From Marinomonas rhodophyticola (GTDB taxonomy: Bacteria; Pseudomonadota; Gammaproteobacteria; Pseudomonadales; Marinomonadaceae): 64,000 bases of DNA. This document shows positions 1 to 9,574 of this stretch, piece after piece. The stretch is from positions 454,501 through 518,500 of the forward strand of contig NZ_JAPEUL010000009.1 in the NCBI RefSeq assembly GCF_026113935.1, read 5' to 3'. The stretch's first letter is position 1, and every line of letters starts with the position of its first letter. The notes under the pieces were generated by a model. That model did no database searches, was not told where the DNA came from, and was given only the letters and a program-made list of their open reading frames with translations. The position numbers were made by a program, and so were the translations under genes.

Positions 1-1799
1 GATTTTTGACCCACATAGCACTGTACTACTTCGGCACCTGCTCTGTTTCCTGTATTGGTAATAGTGATTTGTAGCTTGATGGAAGCGCTTTCATCAAAGG
101 GCGATTTATCGCCACTTAGTAAGGTTAAATGATAGTAAGTGAAATTGGTGTAGGATAAGCCATGACCAAACGGAAAAAGCGTTTTCGTATTGGTGGTATC
201 GAAATAGCGATAGCCAACCCAAATAGCTTCACGGTATTGAACTTGCTTGGTAGTACCAGGGAAATACGGCTGGCTTTGGCACATCCTCTAAATTTGCCGG
301 AAGGTTTCGGCTAATTTTCCGCTTGGGTTTACTTCACCAGACAGTACTTTAGCAACCGCAGATGCGCCAGCTTGCCCGCCTAGATAAGCTTCCAAAACGG
401 CGGGAACTTTTTCTACAAACGGAAGCACGACTGGTGCGCCATTTTGTAAAACGACCACTGTTTTACTAAGTTGTTCGCCAAGTGCCGCAATCAGATCTAG
501 TTGCACTTGTGGCAGATTCAAATGCTGGCGATCGAAGCCTTCGGATTCGTATTTTGGTGTCAGGCCTGCAAATAAAAAGACCACATCGGCTTGCTTTGCT
601 AGCTCAACCGCCTTGGTAATTTCAGCGCTATCTTCAGCATCATTTAGGTGATAACCCGCCGTGTAAGTGACGTTATCAGGACCAAATTGCTTTTTGATTT
701 CATCTAGAGGCTGTTCTAATTTAAATGGATTAATCTTGGAGCTGCCAGCACCTTGGTAACGAGTGTTGTTGGCTAATGCGCCAATGACCGCAACCTTTTT
801 TCCTACGGCAACAGGCAATAAACCGTCATTCTTTAATAGCACGCAGGTTTCTTCTGCGATCCGGGCAGCCAGTTCGTGGTGAGCGGTTAGGTCTGCTGTA
901 ACTTTATTGCTTTCTAACGACACTTGTGATTTCAGAATCAGTTCTAATACGCGAGCGACGGATTTATCTAACTCTGCCATTGTTAGCTGGCCGTTCTCGA
1001 CAGCGGCGATAATCTTTTTCGTGTTCATGTCGCCAGAGCTTGGCATTTCTAAGTGTTGACCGTTTTTCACCCCTTCTACACGGTCGTTATTTGCGCCCCA
1101 ATCGGTGACGATAATGCCTTCAAAGCCCCATTCTTTGACCAAAATGTCATCAAGCAATTGTTTGTGTTCTGCCGCGTATGTGCCATTAACCTTGTTGTAG
1201 GAACACATCACAGTCCAAGGTTGGGTTTGTTGAACCGCTCTCTCAAAAGCGGGGAGATAGATTTCACGCAAGGTTCTTTGATCGACGATGGCATCGACGG
1301 TCATGCGACAGTGCTCGTGATTGTTGACCGCGAAATGTTTTAAACTGGTACCTACGCCTTGGCTTTGTACGCCTTTGATCCAGGCGGCAGACATGTCACC
1401 AGCAAGCAATGGGTCTTCGGAGAAATATTCGAAGTTACGACCACCCAATGGGTTACGTTTAATGTTAGTGCCAGGACCGAGCAAGACCGACACATCTTCA
1501 GTACGGCATTCTTTGCCTAAAGCTTTGCCCATTTCTTCAATCAGCTTGGTATTCCAAGAGGCCGCCAGTCCTGATGCAGTTGGAAAGCAGGTAGCTTTGA
1601 CTGCGGCGTTTAGGCCGACATGATCGCCTTCGCCAGCTTGTTTTCGTAAGCCATGAGGCCCGTCCGTTACCATGATGGAGGGTAAGTCTAAGCGCTCAAT
1701 ACCGTGGAGGTTCCAAAAATCCTTGCCGGTACAGAGCATGGCTTTTTCTTCTAGGGTGAGTTCGGTTAAGAGTTGTTTTATTTTTGTATTACTCATCAT
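1..1799 (-). CDS. Glycoside hydrolase family 3 beta-glucosidase (partial, frameshifted near its 3' end)
   Basis: Hydrolyses terminal beta-D-glucosides. Residues 1-300 form the GH3 N-terminal barrel: the TDGPHGLR strand is at about 45-52, KH at 154-155, and the nucleophile is Asp233 in VTDWGAN. The GH3 C-terminal domain follows from about 320. The first frame stops at 288, but the protein continues in other frames to position 1 (YFPGTTKQVQYREA, then FPFGHGLSY and a fibronectin III-like start). Two single-base indels, at about 287-300 and 265, explain the break; one is CCC read as CC. Its 3' end is outside the window. It starts 10 bp after the tetR stop, with AAGGA before two adjacent ATGs, so the two are probably one operon. 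No signal peptide is visible. Confidence 0.85.
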
Positions 1800-1809
1800 T
1801 GCATCCTTT

Positions 1810-2463
1810 TTAAGTTTGTGGTGACGGCTTCATACCATCGAGTAGTAATTGAATTAACACCGGGGTGAGTTGCGGAATGGCATCTTGTTCAATTTCCATT
1901 AAGGCATCTTTGCGCAGCAACATGCGGCGGAAAAAAGTGGGGACGGCATTAAATAGCGTTACCGCTAAATAAGCGGCTGGAATATCGGTTCGAATACAGC
2001 CTTCGGCTTGTCCTAAGGCAACAATGTCAGAGAGGGATTGGCTGACCGTTTCTGGTAATAATTGTGTCAGTTTTTCACGGAATTCGGTTGGTATACGTGA
2101 TCCAGCATAGTAGCCATCAAATTCGGCAATAAAACGATCATCGTCTTCATATTGATGATCCGAATAGGCTTGCATTAACACGCCAAGACCCTCGCGAATG
2201 TTGGAATAATGGCGAGCTTTGATTTTTTCTATAATGCCTTCATAAACATCGATCTTACGAGTCAGCACCACTACAAGTATGGCGAAGCCCAAATCGTATT
2301 TATCTTGGTAATAGCGATATAAGGTGTTACGGCTCATGCCAGTGGCTGTGGCAATGTCTTTCATTTGCGTATCAGCAAAGCCATTTTCAATAAAAAGTGC
2401 TTCGGCGATGCTGATGATTTTGTCCCGAGTGGCTTCGGTTTGGTGAACCATTCTAGCAATCAT
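1810..2463 (-). CDS. TetR/AcrR family transcriptional regulator
   Basis: N-terminal TetR helix-turn-helix: after TRDKIISIAEALF comes DIATATGMSRNTLYRYYQDK, the recognition helix. The remaining roughly 150 residues are the variable ligand-binding domain. The frame is open to a TTG at 2523, but ATG at 2463 or 2451 gives the usual short lead-in to the HTH; I prefer 2463, though no start has a strong ribosome site. It is the first gene before the GH3 glucosidase on the same strand with a 10-bp gap, so it probably controls that gene and itself. The ligand cannot be told from sequence. Confidence 0.8.
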   Translation of the reverse strand: MIARMVHQTEATRDKIISIAEALFIENGFADTQMKDIATATGMSRNTLYRYYQDKYDLGFAILVVVLTRKIDVYEGIIEKIKARHYSNIREGLGVLMQAYSDHQYEDDDRFIAEFDGYYAGSRIPTEFREKLTQLLPETVSQSLSDIVALGQAEGCIRTDIPAAYLAVTLFNAVPTFFRRMLLRKDALMEIEQDAIPQLTPVLIQLLLDGMKPSPQT

Positions 2464-2470
2464 AATAATG

Positions 2471-2482
2471 TTACACGTGTTA
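2471..2482. promoter_or_regulatory. Possible TetR operator, palindrome ACACGTGT
   Basis: An 8-bp perfect palindrome (ACACGTGT) lies about 10 bp upstream of the preferred tetR ATG and next to AT-rich sequence. Position and symmetry fit autoregulation. It is short, so chance is possible. Confidence 0.3.
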
Positions 2483-2586
2483 TATTTTTTTAATAATCTA
2501 AGAGCTGATGGATGTGTAGTCAATAAAAAATTGATGAAATAGCGTTCAAGCTCAGAAAATCGAATGAGTATAAGAGGGTTTAGAAC

Positions 2587-2622
2587 AAAAAAGCCTTTGC
2601 CTGCTGGCTAGAGGCAAAGGCT
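2587..2622 (-). terminator. Rho-independent terminator after gsp
   Basis: Ten-base inverted repeat AGCCTTTGCC / GGCAAAGGCT with an 11-nt loop. On the minus strand it is followed by a run of six T. It lies 33 bp after the glutathionylspermidine synthetase stop. Confidence 0.8.
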
Positions 2623-2654
2623 GTGATAGGTTTATAAAGCAATAATTTTAGAGG

Positions 2655-4534
2655 TTATTCAATGACGCGTAGGGTCATCAAATCACTGTCTTTAGTAATG
2701 ACCAAGCTAGGATCAACGCGCAAACAACTGCCAGCGTAATGTCCTGCTACTGAGAAAGTACACACTTGTGAGCGATAGCCTTCAATGTCTGGGAGTTTCC
2801 ACAGGGCTTGAAAGATTTGATCTTGATGAGAAAAACGCCCAGCGGTTTCTTCCATCAAGGCGTCTTTGCCGTCATAGAGACTGATGTTAAAACCGCAGCG
2901 CCCAGCGATAGGCTTACTCACGTAACCGTTAGTTTTTAGTGCATCACTCAATTCAAAGGACGATTCTAATAAATACGGGTGATCGGGAAAAAGCATCCAT
3001 AAAACGGGTAAAATCGCCTTATTGCTGGGAATAAGTGTCCAAAGTGGCTCATAAACCATCACGTCCTTACGCAATAATACATCGACTAAACGCGGTGCTT
3101 CGCTGCGCGGCATATCCGTTTGATAGTCGCGTAGACGCTGTTCATCATCATCGCATTCGGCACGGATTTGATCGAGCGCGGTTTCCCATGCCCAGGTTTT
3201 CCATACCCAACGAATTTTGATGCCATCCGCGTCTACTACGTCACCATCTTGATCCCATCGTAAACTGCTGACGCCTTTAATAACTTTGCAGTTCAGTCCG
3301 GCTTTTTCCATGGTGCGTTTCATAAACAGTGCGTGGTAATTCTCTTCAAGATCCGTGTCTTGCATGATGTGAATCACGCCTTTGACAGCACTGTTGCTCC
3401 ACGCTTCAATAAGTTCGTCGACCAATTCAGTTGCCGAACCTTCGCCTTCCGTTGCACCATAGTGTTCGGCCCACTTTTCTTGAATAATGCCAGCCTCCAT
3501 ATAACAAGAAGCAGAGTCACAGTTGTATTCGTAAACCTTAATGCCCTTTGCTGAGAGGCTAAAATCAAACCGCCCAGTGATCATCTGGTTACGACGGTTG
3601 TCCCAAGACTGATGAATTTTAGGCCATAAAGCAGATGGAATATTAAAGCTGGATAATAGATCTTCGTTTTGCAGCACATAATCTGTGGCGTGCATAAACA
3701 AGGCGTGTAATTCGTTGGTGGCGCGTTTGAGTTCACGCTCAGCGGTTTCGGTGATGACCATATACTTATAGTCGTCTTCCGGTCGGCTGGCGAGTTTGTG
3801 ACCGCCCATCATATCGACAAAGGCTTCTTCTGCAGGATTGGCGATATTTAACCAAGCACGGGAAGCCTGGCCTTTGTTGGGTACATGACGTATTTGTAAA
3901 TTAAATAAAGCCGGATCATCGAGCTTCAATATTTTCGGCATGCAGGTCGTCATCGGTTTGGATTACCCAGCCTAAAATGGAAGCGTCACCATAAGAGCAG
4001 CGTAGCCAATAACCGCCATCTTTACTGATTCTGGCATCTAACACGCGGGAGTAATCTTGGCCTTCTGGCCAAACTTGGTGGCCGACGTTTTGTTCGACCA
4101 AGTATAAGCGGTCTGGTAAGACTTTGGTCACAATCGCCACATGGCCTGTGATTTCAAATTCGCCGCCTTCGCTCCAAATAAGCAGAGAGCCCCACTTCAG
4201 GGTGACGTAATGAACCATTACGAAATGATTTCAATGGTAAGCGGCTTTCATCGGCGATTAAACGTGCCGAGGTAAGGCGAAAAATATCATAAGCCATGGC
4301 GACGTCATCAAAGATGTAGCCTTTGTTTAGATACAACCAGCGCCGAGCAAACTCCACACACTGCCATTTGTATCCCATAAAAATACCGTCCACATAACTG
4401 CGGTAGGCATGGCGATTGGGTAACTCGTTATCATCGGCTGAATCATAATCAGATGAATACACTGGCACATTCCCAGGAGCGATACCTAGTAAGGTGCCAA
4501 AAGGAGCGACTGGCCTGCTGGAATCAGATGTCAT
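2655..4534 (-). CDS. gsp: Bifunctional glutathionylspermidine synthetase/amidase (two frameshifts)
   Basis: Makes and hydrolyses glutathionylspermidine, a thiol-polyamine conjugate that can protect protein cysteines. The N-terminal CHAP amidase domain carries Cys59 in KWQCVEFARR, at the same number as the catalytic Cys of E. coli Gsp, and the histidine in TGHVAIV. The C-terminal ATP-grasp synthetase has YEYNCDSASC, HIMQDTDLEENYH, VWKTWAWETA and KPIAGRCG. Three reading frames must be joined, with indels near 4190 and 3930; the sum is close to the 619 residues of the E. coli enzyme. The start at 4534 (MTSDSSRPVAPFGTLLG) aligns with the E. coli start, although no strong ribosome site precedes it. 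Confidence 0.9.
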
Positions 4535-4628
4535 TGCGGTGAATTGCCTTACACATAAGTGTTGGATATGAAAAAAGAAAGACGATAAATACATCGCCCA
4601 GTGCTGGCAATATAGACCGTCGACAGAG

Positions 4629-4641
4629 GACCTGCAAGGTC
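4629..4641. promoter_or_regulatory. Palindrome between divergent gsp and OYE genes
   Basis: GACCT-GCA-AGGTC is a perfect inverted repeat in the 230-bp region between two divergent redox-related genes. A regulator could bind here to control one or both, but no regulator is encoded next to it. This is a weak inference. Confidence 0.25.
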
Positions 4642-4764
4642 TTAAAAAGAGTATTTTTTGTACTATATTCAGTAAAGAAAGTGCACGCGATTGTATTTTA
4701 AAATAACTGCCATATGTAGTGTTTATCTTTGGTATCAAGACCGAAACTTATTTTGGAGTTCATA

Positions 4765-5841
4765 ATGACAAGCACTGTAAAAAATCTGTTTAGCTCAGTA
4801 AAAGTGGGAAACCTAGAGTTACCTAATCGTTTTATTATGGCACCTTTGACTCGCACACGTGCACCGGGTCATCAGCCAAATGCCTTGATGGCAGAGTATT
4901 ATGCTCAACGCGCCAGCACGGGGTTGTTGATTACAGAATGTACCATGGTTACTGAAGGCACATCGGCGTTTGGCGATGACCCTGGTGTGTATTCTGCCGA
5001 GCAGATTGAAGGTTGGAAGTTAACCACAGATGCGGTTCATAAAGCTGGCGGTCGTATCTTCATGCAAATTTGGCATGCTGGCCGTGCGGCGCATCCATTA
5101 TTGAATGACGGCAAAGAAGCGGTGTCGGCAAGCGCGATAGCGATTGATGGTGAAACTCATACACCAGAAGGTAAAAAACCATACACAGTTCCTCGTGCAT
5201 TAACCGTTGCTGAAATCAAAGACATTGTAGGTGATTTCCGTCAAGCGGCGATCAATGCCAAAGAAGCCGGCTTTGATGGTGTGGAGATTCACGGTGCCAA
5301 TGGTTACTTAATTGATCAGTTCTTACGTGAAAGCTCTAACCAGCGCACCGATGAATACGGTGGCTCATTGGAAAACCGTGCTCGTTTTTTAACGGAAGTG
5401 ATTGAGGCGGTAACAGACGTCTTAGGCAGTGATCGTGTTGGTCTGCGTCTGTCTCCGCTTAATAGTTTTCAAAGTATGACAGAAAGTGATCCTGTGGAGT
5501 GGACTCGTTTCTTGTGCGAGCATTTAAACCGTTTTAATTTGGCGTATTTGCACCTAATGCGTGCTGATTTCTTTGGTATTCAACAAGCTGATGTGGTCGC
5601 AGTGGCTCGTGAAACCTACCAAGGCCATTTAATGGTGAATATGGGATACACACCAGAAGAAGCTAATCAAGTGCTTGCAGACGGTCAGGCTGACAGTGTT
5701 GCCTTTGGCAAGGGGATTTTAGCGAATCCAGATTTTGTAGAGCGAGTCAAGGCAGGCGCTGCTTTGAATGAACCAAATCCAAATACCTTCTATACCTCTG
5801 GCGCAGAAGGGTATACGGATTATCCGTTCATGACGGCGTAA
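4765..5841 (+). CDS. Old Yellow Enzyme family flavin oxidoreductase (NemA-like alkene reductase)
   Basis: FMN enzyme that uses NAD(P)H to reduce activated C=C bonds such as N-ethylmaleimide or cyclohexenone. Visible family motifs are NRFIMAPLTRTRA near residues 21-33, QIWHAGRAAHP in the barrel, GFDGVEIHGANGYLIDQFL (about 168-186, with the substrate-binding His and Asn), SNQRTDEYGGS and the C-terminal FGKGILANPDFV phosphate-binding turn. At 358 residues it is the usual length. ATG at 4765 follows GGAG at a good distance and is better than the upstream in-frame start at 4729. Monocistronic: a strong terminator follows. Confidence 0.9.
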   Translation: MTSTVKNLFSSVKVGNLELPNRFIMAPLTRTRAPGHQPNALMAEYYAQRASTGLLITECTMVTEGTSAFGDDPGVYSAEQIEGWKLTTDAVHKAGGRIFMQIWHAGRAAHPLLNDGKEAVSASAIAIDGETHTPEGKKPYTVPRALTVAEIKDIVGDFRQAAINAKEAGFDGVEIHGANGYLIDQFLRESSNQRTDEYGGSLENRARFLTEVIEAVTDVLGSDRVGLRLSPLNSFQSMTESDPVEWTRFLCEHLNRFNLAYLHLMRADFFGIQQADVVAVARETYQGHLMVNMGYTPEEANQVLADGQADSVAFGKGILANPDFVERVKAGAALNEPNPNTFYTSGAEGYTDYPFMTA

Positions 5842-5863
5842 TGTACAAAAGAAAGTATCTAAG

Positions 5864-5902
5864 TAAAAAGCCAAGGCAGAAAATGCCTTGGCTTTTTACT
5901 TT
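5864..5902. terminator. Strong bidirectional rho-independent terminator
   Basis: AAAAAGCCAAGGCA and its complement flank a 4-5-nt loop, giving a run of T on either strand. It sits between the convergent OYE gene and madM and can end transcription from both sides. Confidence 0.9.
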
Positions 5903-5914
5903 TTGGCGACTGAA

Positions 5915-6682
5915 CTAGCCAGGAATTATTGTTCTTACAGCGATAAATAAAATAGAAGGTCCTAAAAGACAACCAAGAGCTGTATAGAAGGCTGCAGTAA
6001 TACAGCCATATGGGACAAGCTTGGCATCAGTCGCCGCAAGCCCTGCTGCAACACCACTTGATGTTCCCATCAGACCACCAAATATAATGGCGGTTCTCGG
6101 GTTATTAAGACGAATCAGTGGTGCGACAAAGGGGGTCATTACCATAACGAGTATGGACTTCACCAAACCAGCAGCAATAGATAGTGCAATCACCTCTGAG
6201 CTAGCACCAATTGCAGCACCAGTAACCGGTCCAACAATATAAGTAATTGCACCTGCTCCAATGGTGGTTATGCTAACGGCGTCGGTATAGCCAAACATCA
6301 CAGCTACGATAGCTCCAACGATAAAAGAAGAAAGAATACCGACGATAAGGGCGTTAACACCGGCCATTCCTGCGCGTTTTAATTCATCAATTTTGACACC
6401 AAAGCCTGTTGCGACAATGGCGAAATCGCGCAACATTGAGCCACCTAGTAAGCCGATACCAGATAATAAAGGAACGTTCACGACGCCTTTATTGCCGCCA
6501 GTAAACAGGCCACCAAAATACGCCATTGTTAAACCCAGAAGAATGGCAATAGCCGATCCATGGATGCGTCCTTGAGTCAATTTAGCTGAAAGCCAATACG
6601 AGACCCACATAGTAAAACCTATAACGGCAAATCCAGTGATTAAGCTGTATTTCGTGCTAACTAAAAGTAAAGATTCGAACAT
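5915..6682 (-). CDS. madM: Malonate carrier, MadM subunit
   Basis: Large membrane subunit of the MadLM malonate uptake system, which works with MadL in the inner membrane. The 255 residues are almost entirely hydrophobic with about eight to nine membrane segments, glycine-rich stretches (SGIGLLGGSMLRD, GAGAITYIVGPVTGAAIG) and the conserved GGLMGTSSGVAAGLAATD loop. It ends the mdc operon, 9 bp after madL, as in Pseudomonas-type mdc clusters where L and M follow the decarboxylase genes. Length and frame are intact. Confidence 0.9.
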   Translation of the reverse strand: MFESLLLVSTKYSLITGFAVIGFTMWVSYWLSAKLTQGRIHGSAIAILLGLTMAYFGGLFTGGNKGVVNVPLLSGIGLLGGSMLRDFAIVATGFGVKIDELKRAGMAGVNALIVGILSSFIVGAIVAVMFGYTDAVSITTIGAGAITYIVGPVTGAAIGASSEVIALSIAAGLVKSILVMVMTPFVAPLIRLNNPRTAIIFGGLMGTSSGVAAGLAATDAKLVPYGCITAAFYTALGCLLGPSILFIAVRTIIPG

Positions 6683-6691
6683 ACAGTCACC

Positions 6692-7093
6692 TTATAGGTT
6701 ATTAGTTGATTTAGTGGAATGAGCCGATTCTGTATTGTCGCTGTTTCCCATACGATCAATAACAGGTACCAAAGCAAATGCGACAACAACCGCCATAACA
6801 CCGGCAAGGATTGCCATTGGGCCGCCGCTTAAGGCACCATGAACGTTTTGTGTTGCAGCCATAGCGACAACAACGGGAATATATATTGCGCTCCAGAACT
6901 CAACGCCTTGTTCTGTTTTAGCATCGATAAAGCCTTTTTTATTGAGGTAGCTGCCAGTGATAATCAGTAAAATCATGGCAATACCTACACCACCAACATT
7001 CGCAGGAAGACCCATTAAGTTACCTAAAATCTGTCCTATACTAATTCCTACCAATGTACATATTGATAATAACGCGACACCATAAATGATCAT
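6692..7093 (-). CDS. madL: Malonate carrier, MadL subunit
   Basis: Small subunit of the MadLM malonate carrier. ATG at 7093 gives the family-typical start MIIYGVALLS and follows GGAG; an upstream in-frame GTG at 7165 would add 24 polar residues that do not fit a MadL. About four membrane segments run from residue 3 to 118, with GLPANVGGVGIAMI and a loop containing KKGFIDAKTEQGVEFWSA before the last two; the tail is polar and serine-rich. Nine bases separate it from madM. The 104-nt leader before it contains a perfect Shine-Dalgarno sequence with no usable start codon. Confidence 0.88.
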   Translation of the reverse strand: MIIYGVALLSICTLVGISIGQILGNLMGLPANVGGVGIAMILLIITGSYLNKKGFIDAKTEQGVEFWSAIYIPVVVAMAATQNVHGALSGGPMAILAGVMAVVVAFALVPVIDRMGNSDNTESAHSTKSTNNL

Positions 7094-7197
7094 GTTTCTC
7101 TCCACTCTTATCGTTTTTGTTTTTGGACGAAAATGCTGTTCACTGGTTTCTTGGGTGGCGTTCACCTCCTTTTATTTGCTGCAATATTTTGGTGTGG

Positions 7198-8100
7198 TTA
7201 TAAAAGAGTCTTAAGATTTAAATTTTCAATGTTGTAACATTCGCCAGTGCTTAAAATCTTACGGAACAGACCTGTAAGAGTGCTGCCTGGAGGCATTTCT
7301 AGAACTCTATTTACGCCTTTCTCTTTAAGCATTTGGCAGCTGTCATGCCAATGCAGCTGATGCGACATATTCAAAGCTAGATCTTTTTTTATCTCATCTG
7401 GCTTATGTAAGACTCGAGCTTTTGCAGCACTGACATATAGGCTGTTTGGAGTCTTTAAAGTGATGGACTGAAACATGGCCAGAAGCTTTTCCGATTGCTC
7501 TCTTAATAAAGGGCAATGAGAGGGTACGGTGACATCTAAAAAAACACTGGCTCCAACCCCCGTACTTCTAACTTGCTCAGCAGCGATTTTTAAAACTCTC
7601 TTTTCTCCAGCCAGAACGAACTGATATTCACCATTAAGATTGGCCAGATAAACGTTTTCGCCCTTTTCCTGGAGTGAGTTAACGGCGGCTTGCACATGTT
7701 TAAACTCAGCTCCGGTTATTGCCAGCATGCCATAGCCAGTTGGATAAGCTGACTTCATTGAATCGGCGCGAGCTTTTACTAATCGTAATGCATCGTCAAA
7801 ATCTAGACTTCCCGCTACCACTGCTGCAGGGTAAGCGCCGATAGAAAGACCTAAAACGTAGTCAGGTTTTATTCCTATGTTTTGTAAATATCGTCCCCAT
7901 GCTACTCCGCAAATTAATAGGGCAAGCTGCACATTCACTGTATCAGTAAGCGCTTCTTTTGAATCTAGTGCGTCTAGTTTTACGCCTAAGATATCCTTAG
8001 CCTGTTGTTTTATAAGGGTTACATCAGGATGATCTGGTAAGTTTTGTAACATATGAACACGCTGCGCCCCCTGTCCTGGAAAGGTAAATACTTGAGTCAT
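7198..8100 (-). CDS. mdcH: Malonate decarboxylase epsilon subunit, malonyl-CoA:ACP transacylase
   Basis: Loads malonyl groups onto the prosthetic arm of the MdcC carrier to start the decarboxylation cycle. The acyltransferase fold shows the oxyanion motif FPGQGAQ at about residues 6-12, the nucleophilic serine in GLSIGAYPAA (GXSXG) near 90, and the histidine in VTVPSHCPLL near 190. At 300 residues it is a normal MdcH/FabD length. ATG at 8100 overlaps the mdcG stop by 4 bp, so translation is coupled. Confidence 0.92.
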   Translation of the reverse strand: MTQVFTFPGQGAQRVHMLQNLPDHPDVTLIKQQAKDILGVKLDALDSKEALTDTVNVQLALLICGVAWGRYLQNIGIKPDYVLGLSIGAYPAAVVAGSLDFDDALRLVKARADSMKSAYPTGYGMLAITGAEFKHVQAAVNSLQEKGENVYLANLNGEYQFVLAGEKRVLKIAAEQVRSTGVGASVFLDVTVPSHCPLLREQSEKLLAMFQSITLKTPNSLYVSAAKARVLHKPDEIKKDLALNMSHQLHWHDSCQMLKEKGVNRVLEMPPGSTLTGLFRKILSTGECYNIENLNLKTLL

Positions 8101-8732
8101 AATTGCATACCTCCTTCCCAAGGATTAGCGACCAAAAATGGGCCTTTTTCCGTCTTAATAAGCACTGTCGAACTTTTTCCAGCCCATTCTGATAATGCCA
8201 TTGCTCCGGTCATTGTTTCGATTTGAATGTCTAAGCGACATGGTAATTCACCAAGCTCTTTCAATAACTCCCGTGCAAAGGGTTTGCTTAATGGCTTCGG
8301 TGCCTTGATGACTAAGTCCAGATCACTTTTTGCATGAATTTGCTTATCACCAGTTGCAAGCTCGTAACCAAGGCTTCCGGTAATCCCCCACTCTAAATTA
8401 TGACCGTCGAGCACTTGGGCGACTGTTTCCAATGCTTGTAAAACGGGCGCTTTGAAGCGATCTGGATGATCTAACCAAGCTTGTGCCCTTGTTATTTCAT
8501 AAGGCGTTAAGCTCGATTGCACCGCAGATAGAGGAGCATAAGCGGCACAACGCTCATTTTTGTTAGCACCGCGAACACCTACTGCGACAAGCCCTGCTAT
8601 CGAAACCCGCTCTCGGCGCACGACAACTGGGCCATTTCCACTTGTTACCCAATCAGGTAGGTCTGGTTTTTCAGCACCAGCAACAAGCAAAAAGCGGTCA
8701 AGCCAGAGTAAATCGTGCGCTAGCCACATCAT
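8097..8732 (-). CDS. mdcG: Phosphoribosyl-dephospho-CoA transferase
   Basis: Transfers the phosphoribosyl-dephospho-CoA group made by MdcB onto the conserved serine of MdcC, activating the carrier. It has 211 residues. The nucleotidyltransferase signature is visible as WGITGSLGYELATG followed by SDLDLVIKAP (about residues 118-145), whose aspartates would bind metal. It overlaps mdcE and mdcH by 4 bp each. Intact. Confidence 0.88.
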   Translation of the reverse strand: MMWLAHDLLWLDRFLLVAGAEKPDLPDWVTSGNGPVVVRRERVSIAGLVAVGVRGANKNERCAAYAPLSAVQSSLTPYEITRAQAWLDHPDRFKAPVLQALETVAQVLDGHNLEWGITGSLGYELATGDKQIHAKSDLDLVIKAPKPLSKPFARELLKELGELPCRLDIQIETMTGAMALSEWAGKSSTVLIKTEKGPFLVANPWEGGMQL

Positions 8733-9574
8733 AAACTTGGCTCAGCCTTTTTCCATTGCGAGCGAAGCAGTTCACGAACTCGACGTGATGCACCTCTATT
8801 CTCACCTTGTAAACGCTTTGTTATTTGCGTGTCACCCTTAAGGTTGTCTACCGCATCGGCTAATAGGGTTTGCACAAGCTCAATATCTTTAGAGGAAGGC
8901 GCGTCGGCACTGCTAACATCAATAAATTGTTCAATCAGCCCAAGCGTTGCAAAGCTTTTAAGGTCGTAAGCCATTGGCGGTATGGCTTTGGCTAGTTGAT
9001 CTAATTCCTCTTCAGAGCGCATGGTAATTCGAGCTGCAGCGGCTTTACCCATTGCATGCACCATGACGCCATCGTCATTTAGGGCAAGAATCGTATTGGC
9101 CTGATAGCCATGGGCCAAAAATGCCCCCGACATGGCTTTGCCGACGAGTAGCGCAATAACAGGATGGCCTGCTTGTCTGGCTTGCGCATAAGCAGACACT
9201 GCCGCCGCGAGAGCTTGGTGAATACCAAGTGCCTCTTCTCTTCGTCCATAAGCCTGACTAGGTACATCGACAATGGCGATAATGGCTGACTTTTGTTCGC
9301 TTCCAGCGTCTTTAGAAACAATGTTATGGATTGCATCCGCCAGTGCCCAACCTTCCAAAAGTCCTACCTCGCCATTAATGGCTCTTGGGTAGAGGTTATT
9401 TTTATCGGGTTGAACCAATATCAGTGAGCATGGGCGTTCCGCTAAGTTGCCATTGGCAATCATCACCGAGGGAACGGCACCTTCATGCACCATCATATTG
9501 TCTGCTAATAGATCAAACCAAACACGACCACGGTGTGTTTTTACGGTATCTGTCTTGATTGCTTCAGTGCTCAT
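8729..9574 (-). CDS. mdcE: Malonate decarboxylase gamma subunit
   Basis: Carboxyltransferase-type subunit that, with MdcD, decarboxylates malonyl-S-MdcC to acetyl-S-MdcC without biotin. The crotonase-like fold shows IAIVDVPSQAYGRREEALGIHQ and VIALLVGKAMSGAFLAHGYQ, the glycine-rich oxyanion region, and an alpha-helical C-terminus. At 281 residues it is close to family length. It overlaps mdcD by 4 bp and mdcG by 4 bp in the operon. Confidence 0.9.
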   Translation of the reverse strand: MSTEAIKTDTVKTHRGRVWFDLLADNMMVHEGAVPSVMIANGNLAERPCSLILVQPDKNNLYPRAINGEVGLLEGWALADAIHNIVSKDAGSEQKSAIIAIVDVPSQAYGRREEALGIHQALAAAVSAYAQARQAGHPVIALLVGKAMSGAFLAHGYQANTILALNDDGVMVHAMGKAAAARITMRSEEELDQLAKAIPPMAYDLKSFATLGLIEQFIDVSSADAPSSKDIELVQTLLADAVDNLKGDTQITKRLQGENRGASRRVRELLRSQWKKAEPSL

